This document shows, in pieces, positions 22,449 through 32,813 of a DNA stretch of 64,000 nucleotides (within the stretch, counting starts at the first letter, position 1; every line of letters starts with the position of its first letter). The notes beneath the pieces were generated by a model. It saw nothing but the letters and a program-made list of their open reading frames with translations. It did no database searches and was not told the origin of the DNA. The stretch is taken from positions 21,691,484 to 21,755,483 of the forward strand of contig CM043968.1 of the NCBI GenBank assembly GCA_014529385.2. Reading direction: 5' to 3'. The position numbers and the translations under genes were made by a program. This DNA is from Adiantum capillus-veneris. Taxonomy: Eukaryota > Streptophyta > Polypodiopsida > Polypodiales > Pteridaceae.

Positions 22449-22483
22449 GACGCTAAGAAGCAATAGTAGTGCTTCTTAGCGTC
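22449..22483. repeat. perfect 14-bp hairpin inside the CACTA element
   Basis: GACGCTAAGAAGCA at 22449-22462 and its exact complement TGCTTCTTAGCGTC at 22470-22483 enclose seven bases. The GCGTC/GACGC ends resemble the subterminal motifs of the element. It sits between the two CACTA genes and might mark a former terminus or a terminator-like structure. Confidence 0.75.
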
Positions 22484-22499
22484 GCATATCAGACTTTCA

Positions 22500-23869
22500 C
22501 GACACATCGAGAAGTGTCCCTACTTGTGAGAACATACCCGGAGCATACATACCTGGAGTCTCTTCATCTCTGGGGGCAAACTGTCATCACACATCTCCTT
22601 TTGCTCTAACCATGCTTGTGCAGACATCCTCAGTGTCTCTCTTCCCAAAAAGCCATTGCGTAACACATGATTCTCTAGACAATACGCTTGATGACCTTCG
22701 TAGATTTTCTTCTTCAATAAGGGCACCCGACGTGCATTAAGTCTAGGTCCACATGTTACACATGCTCTGTATCCTCTTGTTTGACGCCCTCCATGTATAC
22801 ACATGACAATAGATAATCTTGAGAAAAACCAAGATTTACAGTGTTTGAGTTTGAGTGTAAATCACCTGAGCATTTTCTTAGTCCGAGATAGTCATGCATG
22901 GTCCAGATTAGAATGCCTCTGATCAAAGCATTCCATCCACTTGTGTGTCGGCTCATATCCACCACTTCTATGTGAATCCACAATTGTTTTAGATCTTGCA
23001 TTAGTGGATGAAGATACACATCCATATTCTTCACTTTATACCCCCCCGGAAAGCTTAGCCACAAGTGCCCCTTCTTGGTAGTCAACCACAGGGGAATTTT
23101 GTAGTTGATGATCACAATGGGCCATACACTGTAAGATTGACCATATGGATTTACGCCATCCATAGCCAATCCTAGGTGCAAATTTCAAGCTTCCTTGGAA
23201 AAAATTCCAGCCATGTTTCATTTATATGTTTCCAGGCTGCGCAATCTGCAGGAATCCGTACCACACCATCCAAAGATTTATTCTCCTCATGCCATGATGC
23301 TAGGGCGGACATACATTCGAACAAATGCTTGATGCGACGAAGTAGAGGAAATGTCACAAAACCTTTTGTGAAATTTTTGTTTCGTGGAGATCTACTCGAT
23401 ATCTCTCGGAATCACATTTCGAACCCCTTTCCATGTCTATGTATTCCCCTCTAAAAAGAATGCAATCAATAGGACAAGCCCGAATCAAATTGTAATCAAT
23501 CCCCAAGTTTTGCAAGATCTTTCTTGCTTCCTCTTTGGAATCTGGCATCACATTGGCAGTATGTGCTCTTTGAGCAATCTACATAGTGAAAAATTTGTGG
23601 TACACCTATGTAAGTAATCTATCGGATCATTATACATCTAGAGTTTTTTATTAAAGTAAACGCATTGTAATACATCACCTAAAAAGCGTTGTGACGCTAG
23701 TGTCACTCCATCCAAACTTTGCCTGTATGTTGAGAAGAACTAGGAGCTCCTTCAATCTAGACACACGTGCTCCATCATACAATGGCGTATCGGCTTCACT
23801 TTTCCTATCATCATAGATAAGTCTTTCTGAATCCATGATCGTCTCGCTCATTTCATTGATCTCGGGCTC
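22500..23869 (-). pseudogene. CACTA TNP2-type transposase, main part
   Basis: This is the enzyme that cuts and pastes the CACTA element. Minus-strand pieces match the TNP2 (Transposase_21) family in order: GARVSRLKELLVLLNIQAKF (about 23780-23720), ILQNLGIDYNLIRACPIDC with LFRGEY (23520-23440), FPLLRRIKHLFE with WHEE and IPADCAAWKH (23350-23220), LGLAMDGVNPYG (23175-23140, holding a likely catalytic Asp), then PWLTTKKG-like and PGGYKVKNMDVYLHPLM (23090-22990). A C-terminal stretch with TRGYRACVTCG and NHVLRNGFLG follows (22790-22660). Frameshifts near 23190 and 22800 break it. The 5' part continues at 40851-41200 beyond element C. Confidence 0.85.
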
Positions 23870-24943
23870 TGTTGAAAGGATGCCCTTTCAACCAAATTTC
23901 CATAAAGATTCCATTAAAGATTCCTCAAAGATTCTGTAAAGATTCCACATGAAGATGGTGATGAAGTAATGAAGATGAAGATGGATGCTGCAACATGAAG
24001 ATACGAGTTCATGGACTTCATCGAATATCGCGTTATTATTATTTTGAGCCATTACGACCACTTTTGTAATGTTTACGGGAACCTCATATTTTAAATCGGT
24101 ACTTGTATTTTGGCCGCAGATGCTTGTATAATGAGTAAAGCCAACTCAGTTTCTTGTAATTAAGCTCTGTAGAAGCCTAGAGACAATTCAGGTCATTTGG
24201 TCGGACATTAGGTTTGAAGGCTTTGTATATAAGCTGAAACCTAAGGCTTTGTAAAAACACATTACGTTATCTCAATTAATATACAGTCGTGGGTTCTGCA
24301 GCACACAGTAGTGATCTTCACACACACACACACACCGTCGTGCACACTAATCACATTGCAGATATGGGAGTAGGAGCGTGTTAGCATCGAGGAGCTCTCC
24401 GCGTCGACACAAGCAATGCAAGCCGAGGACCACATCGCGAGCCCGCCTGCTACGAGCTATATTTGGTTGTAAGTACCTCAAACGACATCTGTTCTGAATG
24501 ATCGAGTAGTCGTTAGAATCAGGGCGAGAAGCTCTTCGTGTTGATGTCTTTGTAGATCAGTTTCAGACACTTTGGAAATTGTTGTTTTGAGTCTATCGCG
24601 ACAGCGATTAGAGATCTTACAGTTATGGTTTTCAGGGTTTAGGTGTTTGGCCATATAGGATATGTCCTTGTGAGTCTTGCCCTCCGATTTCGAGTTATTC
24701 CGATATGATTTGAGAATGTTTCGAGCTTGTAGTGTTTTGTAGTATGTGTTGTCTGTTTCTTTGCTTTATGGTAGTGTTGTGGTAGGATTAGTGACTGTAG
24801 AGTGTTGTTCGTGTCTAGCTCAGGGTTGACAACCCAGAGATTGCCTCCATGCCCTAGTCAGGTCAGCTACGTCCTCGGATCAACAGTTTGTTGGTCTGTG
24901 TTCTCGCTGTGCTCCATCGTCCGTCGCGGCATACCCGCTAACA
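23870..24943 (+). repeat. element C 5' LTR
   Basis: It begins TGTTGAAAGGATGCCC and ends CCCGCTAACA and is 1,074 bases long. It matches 39793-40850 closely throughout. At 24589 it carries GAGTCTATCGCGA, half of the palindrome that recurs in the element's leader repeats. A short CA run lies at about 24321. Confidence 0.92.
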
Positions 24944-24944
24944 T

Positions 24945-24962
24945 TGGCGTCGTTGCCGGGGA
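24945..24962 (+). promoter_or_regulatory. primer-binding site of element C (Asp tRNA type)
   Basis: TGGCGTCGTTGCCGGGGA lies one base after the LTR. It matches the complement of the plant Asp-tRNA 3' end (TGGCGCCGTTGCCGGGGA) with one difference. Asp primers are typical of Athila-type Gypsy elements. Confidence 0.85.
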
Positions 24963-25496
24963 CGAAGCGCCTAAACTAGCGTAGACCGCATCACTCGTGT
25001 TTGATAGTATAGCGTTTCTCTAGAGTTTTCTAGAGTGTTGTTACCATTTGCCTTCTTAGTGGGAAGTCAGAGAGCGGATCTCTTGACTGAGGGATAGCCA
25101 GGGAGCCTGCGTCTCCCCGAGGTGGTCCACCATGAGGTTGAGGTATGGTTATATTATTTTGTTGTGTGTTTAGATTAGGTTTTATGGTTTGTGTGTTTGG
25201 TTGTGACTTATGGTTGTGAAGAACTTGAAAGAGAAAAAAAAACGCAAAGAAAAACGCAAAAGGTAAGTAGGAGGCTGTTTGCTTGCCAGAAAGCAAAAAC
25301 AACCATTCAACCATCCAAAGTAGGACTTTAGGTAGTGTAGGACATCTGATGTTGATCTAGAGAAATTTTGACATGAAAATGTGCTTGAAAACACAAAAGA
25401 CGGAATTGTGTTGATTATGGTAAAAGTGCTCTAAAATGGTCGTTTGAAAGCCGATTTGAGTGGTTGTTTTTGCATTGGAGACCTTAAGGTAGGGGG
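24963..25496. other. element C leader, first part
   Basis: Non-coding leader between the primer-binding site and the truncated end of element B. A G/GGAAA-rich tract (25225-25262) is present. I find no gene and no palindromic repeat in this part; the repeats start after element B. Confidence 0.55.
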
Positions 25497-28400
25497 TCCG
25501 TTCGCAGAATGAAAGGAGTCCCCAATAAATAGTGCTTCCATGAGTCTAAGGCATGTAGAACTGCAAGGAGTTCTTTTTCGTATATGCCTAGAGCTTGCTC
25601 AACAGGGTCGAGCCTTCGACTCTCATAGCCTATGGCGTGCCCTTCTTGGAGCAAAACAGCCCCAAGGCAATCACCACAAGCATCACATTGGACCTCAAAT
25701 GGTTTTGAGAGATCCGGTAGTGTAAGCACAGGTTGAGAGATAAGCTTTTCTTTAAGCTTTTCGAAAGCATTGTTCTCCTTAGCAGACCACGTATACCTAA
25801 CATTTTTCTTTGTTAGGTCATGTAATGGTCCCGCAATTTGTGAGAACTTTTCTATGAAGCGTCTATAGTATGCACACATACCTATAAAGCTTCTTAGTTC
25901 ATGAAGATTCCTTGGTTTAGGCCATCCTTTTATTACCTCTAACTTGGATGGATCCATTTGGATTCCATCTTGAGAGATAATGTGACCTAAATATTGAATC
26001 TCTTGTAAGAAAAATTCACTTTTCTTTCGATTAACATAAAGTTTATTCTCTCTTAAAACTTGAAATATTACCTGGAGGTGTTGCTTATGTTCCTCTAATG
26101 AATTAGAGTAGATGATAATATCATCAAAGAACACTCCAGTGAAGGTTCGATGAGGTCTGAACAGCTTCTCCATCAAGCGGTTAAATGTGGCTGGTGCATT
26201 AGTCAAGCCAAAAGGCATGACAATGTATTCGTAAAGACCAAATGTAGTACGAAATGCGGTCTTTACAATGTCTTGATCAACTATCCTTATTTGATGATAG
26301 CCACTTTTTAGGTCAATCCTACTGAAGTAGGTCGATCCTTGTAGCTTATCAAATAGGTCTTCTACCCGTGGAACGGGAAACCTATTCTTGATAGTGATCC
26401 TATTTAGTGCTCTATAGTCGACACACATACGATATGTGCCGTCTTTCTTTTGCACTAATAGCACAGGTGAGCAAAATGGAGATGAGCTAGGCCTAACCAT
26501 GCCCTTCTCAATTAACTCATGCACTTGCCGCATAATCTCCTCTTGTTGAGCTTGAGAAACTCTATAAGGAGGTTTGTTAGGCGGTGAACTTCCTGGAAGA
26601 AGTTCAATTGCATGGTCGTCATTACCTCGTTTAGGAGGTAGCTCAGAAGGGATGTCGTCAATAAAGACATCTTGAAACCCCTTGAGAAAATTGGATAACT
26701 CTAATTCCTTTTGGTTGCTTTTATTTTCTTTTGCTAAAGCATTAGGTTTATTTTGAGAATCTTTAACAAAAATCATGTACACGGAAATAGAGCTCTTTAT
26801 TGACTTGTTGAAAGCTGGTGTATGTACAATGGGGATGGTGTTACCCATCTCCCTAGCATCTATATACATGTCCTTTTCCCTGAACTTAAAGGAGATTCTC
26901 CTTTCAGGAAATTTAACATGGGCAGCCAGACGGTCAAACCATGGTGCCCCTAGGATTACATCCTCATGCTTGAGAGGAGAGATAAAGAAATCCTCTTTGT
27001 CCACATAGCCTTGGACATGAAGCCTCAATTTCCCGATTAAGGGAGTGACTGAAGCTTCTTGCCCCTTGAAGGCACTGTCTGCGGGTAGGATATCTCCCAT
27101 CTCGTAGGATTGTATGCCTAGCTTGGTGGCTAACTCCATAGATATGAAATTGTGAGTAGAACCAGGGTCAAAGAGAATAAAAGCATCATGTTCTCTTACC
27201 TTTCCCCAAGCATGGCATAGAGGAGATCCTTTGTGGTGAGTTTGGTGAATCTCCTCCTCTTGGATTTCAACCAAAGAAGCTCTAGGAGGATCTTGGCGGT
27301 TGTTCTTTTGGGGACAAGCGCGGTACGCATGCCCTTGTTCGCCGCACTTGAAACACCGGTTATCTTTACGATAACGCTCAAGCTCTTCAGGAGAGAGTTT
27401 ATTCTTTCCTTTGTAAACGCCCTTCTCTTTAGCTTTGTTGGAATTGCCCTTAGGAGACTTTTGGACATTGTCCTTCCCCTTAGGCTCATTGGAACCTTTG
27501 TTTTCCGGGGGCTTATTATTTCTTTTACCCCCCGTTTGGAAATTGATTCGCGAGGCCACCATAGTATGGTGTATTACCGCCGATATGGTACGTGGCCTTT
27601 GGGAGTTGACATACTCCGCCATTTCTTCGGTTAAGCCCGCACAAAATTGTTGCTTTTGCTCTCCAAAATCCAACTTTTTGAAGATAGTGGCTTTGAGTTG
27701 TAGGTCCAAAAACTTGTCTACATATTTGTGGATGGATTCATTGGGAGAGAGCTTTAAGCTTCGCCATTCGGTGAGTACTTTGTCTTTGGCATCGGTGGCC
27801 AAAAACTGCTTCATAATGGAAGCTCTTAAAGCCTTCCATGTTCGTGGAGCTTCACCGTTGGCTCGTAGGCTAGACCACCATTGTCTGGCGGACTTTTGAA
27901 AGTGCATAGCTACATGGCGTAGCTTAGAGGACTCCGTGAAGCCCTCATCTCCAAACGCCGCATCGAATTGTTGGATAAAGGCCAAAACTTTGTCTGTAGC
28001 ACCGAAGGTGCCATCATAGGTAAGGAAAGAGATGCTCTTCCCTCCCTCTTTGAATTTCTTCAGCTTGGACGACCGCTTCCATGCGGCATAGGATTTCCTA
28101 TGGCCTCTTCTTTTTGATGGTTCAAAAGTTGCACCATCACTTTCTTCAGAAGATGAAGAATTTGAAGAAGGTGGAGAAGAGGGTGACCTCTTTCTCGCCT
28201 TTTTCTTGTCTTGATCTTTGTCGTCTTCACCATAGCTTTCATAAGAGGAAGAGGATGAAGAAGATGGAGAAGAGGGTGTCCTCTTTCTCGCCTTTTTCTT
28301 CTCTTGCTTTTTATCATCCCTCTTTGAATTATGGCGTGGAGAAGAGTGTGATGGTCTTCTCCGCTTTGGTGGTGATGGAGAGCGTTTAGCCCGCCGTCTT

Positions 28401-28801
28401 CGTGGAGCCATCTCCGCCGAGGTGGCGGGAGACTCGCTTCTTTCTCGTTCCTTCGGTGGAGGCTCTTGAGTTCTCCTTTGGGAAGGAGATGCATCATCAA
28501 GAAGTAAGTTCTTGAGCCCTTCATATGGATTCTCTTCTTCTTCCCGAATCGGAGAGAGACCTCTTTTGGTAGTCTCACAAGGAGGCTTCCTAGGTGTTCT
28601 CTCGTCATGGTGATGAGCTTGGAGAATCCCGTGAGCACGAAGCTGCCGTTGCACTTCACTTTGGAGAGATGGATTGCCCATGGCTTGTTGAAGCCTAGAA
28701 ACAAGATAATTAACAAGCATTGAAGCATCATTAGTAGCTTGCTCATGAGCAAAATCAAAGTTATCAACATTAATTTCACTCTCTTTAATATTGTCAGCCA
28801 T
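25484..28801 (-). CDS. element B: Gag-Pol polyprotein, truncated in RNase H
   Basis: An uninterrupted 1,105-codon minus-strand frame starting MADNIKESEI encodes the structural and replication proteins of a Ty3/Gypsy element. Order: a disordered Arg/Ser-rich N-terminus (residues 65-250, with two KKARKR-T/S-PSSP blocks), gag core with WWSSLRANGEAPRTW (about 270-430), a CX2CX4HX4C zinc knuckle (483-496), protease FDPGSTHNF (544-552), RT with VDYRALNRITIKNRFPVP, AFGLT-type PFGLTNAPATFNRLM and FFDDIIIYS (891-899), and RNase H from about 1035 (CDACGDCLGAVLLQEG). It stops at 1105 just after FILRTD, where relatives continue with HQSL; the last three residues come from the flank. Integrase is missing. 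No stop or frameshift lies inside, so the copy is young or conserved. Confidence 0.93.
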   Translation of the reverse strand: MADNIKESEINVDNFDFAHEQATNDASMLVNYLVSRLQQAMGNPSLQSEVQRQLRAHGILQAHHHDERTPRKPPCETTKRGLSPIREEEENPYEGLKNLLLDDASPSQRRTQEPPPKERERSESPATSAEMAPRRRRAKRSPSPPKRRRPSHSSPRHNSKRDDKKQEKKKARKRTPSSPSSSSSSSYESYGEDDKDQDKKKARKRSPSSPPSSNSSSSEESDGATFEPSKRRGHRKSYAAWKRSSKLKKFKEGGKSISFLTYDGTFGATDKVLAFIQQFDAAFGDEGFTESSKLRHVAMHFQKSARQWWSSLRANGEAPRTWKALRASIMKQFLATDAKDKVLTEWRSLKLSPNESIHKYVDKFLDLQLKATIFKKLDFGEQKQQFCAGLTEEMAEYVNSQRPRTISAVIHHTMVASRINFQTGGKRNNKPPENKGSNEPKGKDNVQKSPKGNSNKAKEKGVYKGKNKLSPEELERYRKDNRCFKCGEQGHAYRACPQKNNRQDPPRASLVEIQEEEIHQTHHKGSPLCHAWGKVREHDAFILFDPGSTHNFISMELATKLGIQSYEMGDILPADSAFKGQEASVTPLIGKLRLHVQGYVDKEDFFISPLKHEDVILGAPWFDRLAAHVKFPERRISFKFREKDMYIDAREMGNTIPIVHTPAFNKSIKSSISVYMIFVKDSQNKPNALAKENKSNQKELELSNFLKGFQDVFIDDIPSELPPKRGNDDHAIELLPGSSPPNKPPYRVSQAQQEEIMRQVHELIEKGMVRPSSSPFCSPVLLVQKKDGTYRMCVDYRALNRITIKNRFPVPRVEDLFDKLQGSTYFSRIDLKSGYHQIRIVDQDIVKTAFRTTFGLYEYIVMPFGLTNAPATFNRLMEKLFRPHRTFTGVFFDDIIIYSNSLEEHKQHLQVIFQVLRENKLYVNRKKSEFFLQEIQYLGHIISQDGIQMDPSKLEVIKGWPKPRNLHELRSFIGMCAYYRRFIEKFSQIAGPLHDLTKKNVRYTWSAKENNAFEKLKEKLISQPVLTLPDLSKPFEVQCDACGDCLGAVLLQEGHAIGYESRRLDPVEQALGIYEKELLAVLHALDSWKHYLLGTPFILRTDPLP

Positions 28802-29205
28802 TCTAACAACTTTTAGGTGTAAACTTTTTAGGTGTACTTTGGCACTTCAAGCCCTAGTTGCTACTCCTCTTTACCCCTTTAGAAAAAGCACTCAAGCTAC
28901 TGTACCCGCGGCTCGAATACCATTAATTGCAAGGAATAGAAGAGAGGGTCTTTCGACACCAAAACAGCACCGGCTCCTGTCAAGCTTCTAATAGCTCAAT
29001 AGTGGTTAAGCCGTAGGCAAGCCCCGTAGGACTCCACTATTAAGACCATAGCTCTCGACGGTGATGCCCCGTTAACTGCACAAAGGCAGGCGCACTGCAA
29101 GGCTGAAAAATCCCTATTCTACTTACTCACAGGCAATTAATAATACCAACCATTTGTAGCTAGCTTGAGGACCTCCCTTCTTGAGCAAGAAAAGAGAAAC
29201 CTTGA
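28802..29205 (-). other. element B leader between primer-binding site and gag
   Basis: About 400 bases of untranslated leader. Almost the same sequence, in the other orientation, precedes gag in element D (63092-63495). Minus-strand order: primer-binding site, a segment holding CTTGCAGTGCGCCTGCC, then the gag start. The short frames in it occur on both strands and look like chance. Confidence 0.7.
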
Positions 29206-29217
29206 GCTCTGATACCA
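29206..29217 (-). promoter_or_regulatory. primer-binding site of element B (initiator Met tRNA)
   Basis: The minus strand reads TGGTATCAGAGC, adjacent to the LTR that starts at 29219. It matches the complement of the initiator Met tRNA 3' end exactly. Confidence 0.9.
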
Positions 29218-29218
29218 A

Positions 29219-30808
29219 TGTAACATTTAATGGCCTAAAATCTTATTTGTAGCGGAAATTAGCATGAACATAGTGGGCATTTCATTAGAATAGATTCCTA
29301 ATGAGAATTACAAGAGTGCTTGGGTGGAGAGAGCAACAAAAAGCATAACACCTAGTTAGATAGCATCGACAATACTTTCAAAAGAGAGAGCAATTAAGCT
29401 ATTGACAACAGTTGAGGACCGGATTTGCATGGAGCCGGTCCCCCCTCCAAAAGGCTTTGTATTATGGTTTCTCCCATCAAGAGAGACATTGTACAATACA
29501 ATTCTTTGTGTTCCTTCAAGACGAGCTAGTGCAATGAAGATGGAAGCTTCATACACCAAGCAAAACACTTAATCAAACACAACTTGAATTATCCCCGTTC
29601 TCAGACCCAAGACCTCACACACCTTCGAAGATGGTGAGAGCTAGCAGGGTATGAGAGTAGATTGAGAGGAAAAAGAAGTATCTTACGAGAAAGAAGTACA
29701 TCTCCTCACATAATCACTCATATTAGCATAGCTTAGCTTAGTAATTAGCTTGGTAGAGAAGATGAGCATGCATTGAAGCTTGGCTCTTGGTTGGATTTGC
29801 ATCCACATGCCAAGAGAGTGTTGATGTAGGCTTCTATCTCACAAGCTTGGAGTAGGTGATGAGCTCTCCATTAAAGCTTGGGAGGAGATAGAGTATTTTC
29901 CCTTCACACATGGTCAAGTGTGAGAGTGTGTGTGTCAATGCCAAGCAAAAATCAGCCCCCTCTCTCTCTTGGGCGAGCCCTAGCTGCTAAGTTAGTCTGG
30001 CTTTTGCCTCATTGGACCTCCCCAGGTCAAGCCAATAGGGATTAAGCAGCATAAGTGATAACCTTCTGACATGTGTCCCCCTTTCCCCTTTTGTGAGAGC
30101 TTTAGATAATTAAATAATTAAACTAAACTCTCATTGGACTCTTTTGCCTCCTGGCCAATAGGAATCAGGCAAGCCATGGGGCTCCTGAATGCTCATTGGA
30201 CCCCTTGGGAGACTGCCCAATAGTCTTCTAGGACACTTAATTCTTATTGGTTTCTTTTATTAAATGTTTTTAAATTAATTAAACTAGATTTACTCTAGCC
30301 TAATTCTCATTGGTCCACTTCAAGGGTCTTCCAATAGGAATTGGGCATACCTTGTGGGCATCTGGCCTAGGGAGCTGACATGTGTCCCTCATTCCCTTTG
30401 TGTAAAGGGAGCCTGTGTGTGTGTGTGTGGCTTTCTCTCTCATCCCCTAGCTTTGGGGCTCGCCCCCTCCCATGTAGGGATGTAGAAAGACTTTTTGGGC
30501 ACACACTAAGCATCCAATTTTCCCTAAGGTTGACCTTTGGACACAACCTTTGAATTTTGGAACCTTAGCATTTTGGAAGTCTTAATGGGCTGAACCTTAG
30601 GGTCTTTTTAGCCCGTTGTTTCACATGGCTCTTTTGCAGATGGCCCCCCCTTTGGATCCCTATTTTCCCTCCTTTGGATCCCTACTGTGGCCGGTCTGCT
30701 AACTTAACCAATATTCTAGCTTTTTCTCCCTTGGCACTTCCCCACATTAAATGATCAGTTTAATATGAGAAAATCATTTAGGAGAATTAGATATTGATTA
30801 TTATGACA
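29219..30808 (-). repeat. element B 5' LTR
   Basis: The 1,590-bp LTR reads TGTAACATTTAATGG at one end and ATTATGACA at the other (plus strand). It matches the LTR at 61492-63078 in reverse orientation along its whole length, and the solo LTR at 6864-8594 more distantly. It contains a GT run at 30416-30428. Confidence 0.9.
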
Positions 30809-32450
30809 ATACACACCAATTTTCAAGGTGTTTGGATCACTAGAAGTGAATCTAAAGCCCAGATAGAGATTCAAGTTCTGACAAAAACACTAAAAATGGC
30901 CTAAAACACAGTCCAAGTGTCCAAATTGCATGAAATTTGAGGGATAGACACAAGAGAGTAAAGGGAATCTAAAAGTGAAGTCACAATTTTGAGTTGACTT
31001 TTCCTGCACAAACTGCCTAGTCTATCGCGATAGACTCATGACATTTTGAGTGGGACAGTTTTTGGAAATTGTGACTAGATAGCTTGAATCCACTCCTCAC
31101 CTAGACCTTAACCATCATTTCAAATTTGAAATTGGACATCAAGAAGACCACCAAAGCACTTGTCTGGTGTTTTGAGTCATACTTCAGAGACAAATTGGGT
31201 AAAGGGACTTGACCAAATTTCCAAACCTTGTGAAACTTGGTATACATGATCTACAGAGGGTAGGGAACACATCTGTGAAGAGAAAATTTGAAAAAAGTGT
31301 CATGTTAGCATACTTGGTGAGTTTATCGCGATAGACTAAGAACCCAGTGATAGAAACTGAATTTTTCAAAAACCTCTGTGGCATAGCTTGGAAAGGTGCT
31401 ATCAAGGACACATAAAAATTTTGAAGTCATTTGGACATCAGAAAGTGGGTCTAAAACCATTTGAGATGATTCAGGTTGTAGAAAACACCAGATCTGGACT
31501 AACTGACAAAGTAAAAGTCCAAACCACTTGAAAATTGGTAGGAGGACTAAGGAGAGGTGTTGGAACACAATGGTATAGTCAAAGTTCAAGTTTTCCCTAT
31601 AAATGGGGTACTTGCTGAGTCTATCGCGATAGACTCAAAGCAGGGCCAAAGAAATTGAAAATTTTCAAAACCCTCTGGAGCATAGCTTGTTTAGCCTCTC
31701 AGGAGGTTACACACAAAATTTGGTGGATTTTGGACATTGGGAAGTCATTCTAAGTCTATTTTCTAGTGATCAGATAGACTCAGAATGCTAGAGTTGGAGT
31801 TAGAGACCTAAGAAAAAGTCCAAAACAAATGGAAATTGGTGAGCAAGGTGTACAGAGCATAGGGAACACAGTGGTGAAGAGAAATCTGGAAAATTTTCAA
31901 AATTGGAGAATCTGCTGAGTCTATCGCGATAGACTATGGTTTTTTCACAAAAATTGAAAATTTAGAAAACTGACCTTAGGGCCTTGTTCTACATATTGTT
32001 GTGAGCCTATGGTTAAAATTTGAGTAAATTTGGAGTATTGTAAGTGCATCTAAGAGGATTACTTCATAAGATTAGAAAAGAGACTGTTGGTTGATGCAGG
32101 TTACAAAGGAAAAGTATTCCAAATTGGTTGAAACTTGGTGAGTAGTATCTCAAGAGAAGGGGGGACTCAAATCTGTAAAAACAGTTGAAAAATTGTATCC
32201 CAGTAACACTCTGGTGAGTCTATCGTGATAGACTCAGAAATTCACTGTAGAAAAATCAAAATTCAAATCTGACTTCATATTTGGGTTCAGAAGGCCCATT
32301 ATACCCTGTACACAAAGTTTGAGTGCATTTGGACATCTGCAAGGGGTACTTAGTGAGTCTATCGTGATAGACAACTGATGAAAAAATTTTGAGAAATTTT
32401 TTGAAACCAAGTATACCACTGGGTTTATCATTGCCTAAGGAGTGCACACA
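30809..32450 (+). repeat. element C leader: about 300-bp repeats, each with a 20-bp palindrome
   Basis: Copies or variants of GAGTCTATCGCGATAGACTC start at 31018, 31319, 31617, 31917, 32216 and 32355. The first five are spaced 301, 298, 300 and 299 bases; the last is 139 after the fifth. The copy at 31617 is a perfect 20-base palindrome, and others vary at one to three bases. Sequence between them is a diverged tandem repeat (recurring phrases such as CATAGCTTG, TTTGGACAT, AAAAGTCCAAA). The array lies just before the gag start at 32814. The same half-site occurs in both LTRs. Confidence 0.88.
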
Positions 32451-32813
32451 CCAATTTTGGGCTCAAACTGACCACTTGCAAAAACATTAGATAGAGCAAC
32501 TTTCCAAATTACATCTCACTGTTTTGGTCATAACTTTCACATACGGACTCCGATTCCAAAACTTTTTTTATCAAAACGTAGCTTGAGAGCAGCACTACAG
32601 ATCTTAGAGTAAATTGACCAAAATGGTTGCCAAGCTGTTTAAGGCCTCAAAATGCATCCGTAAGTCAGGGGTGTCTAAAACCAACAATTTGAGATAATTG
32701 TGAGAAAACGCTCACGATTTTGGACATAGTTTTGGATTTTCCCTGACCAAAACACTTGAACACACTGAGAGAGGTATTACTACAGCAAGCTAGATCTATT
32801 AATCCTAGAAGTC

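Larger units (their letters stand above)
25497..30808 (-). mobile_element. element B: 3'-truncated Ty3/Gypsy retrotransposon inside element C
   Basis: The right end has a complete LTR (29219-30808) with a Met-tRNA primer-binding site on its inner side, so it is the 5' half of a minus-strand element. The left side stops within RNase H at about 25497. The rest of pol, the polypurine tract and the 3' LTR are missing. The neighbours on both sides are leader sequence of element C. Element D at the right edge of the window is a close relative in the other orientation. Confidence 0.88.

Noticed and set aside
28060-28809. Second minus-strand frame of 249 codons inside element B gag
   Set aside because: It overlaps the Gag-Pol frame in another phase and reflects the Arg/Ser-rich coding bias. 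A similar shadow occurs over element D gag.
29356-29568. Conserved 60-70-codon frames in the LTRs of B and D (29568-29356 and 62731-62919)
   Set aside because: The similarity follows from high nucleotide identity of the LTRs. The more distant solo LTR at 6864-8594 does not keep the same frame past the middle.
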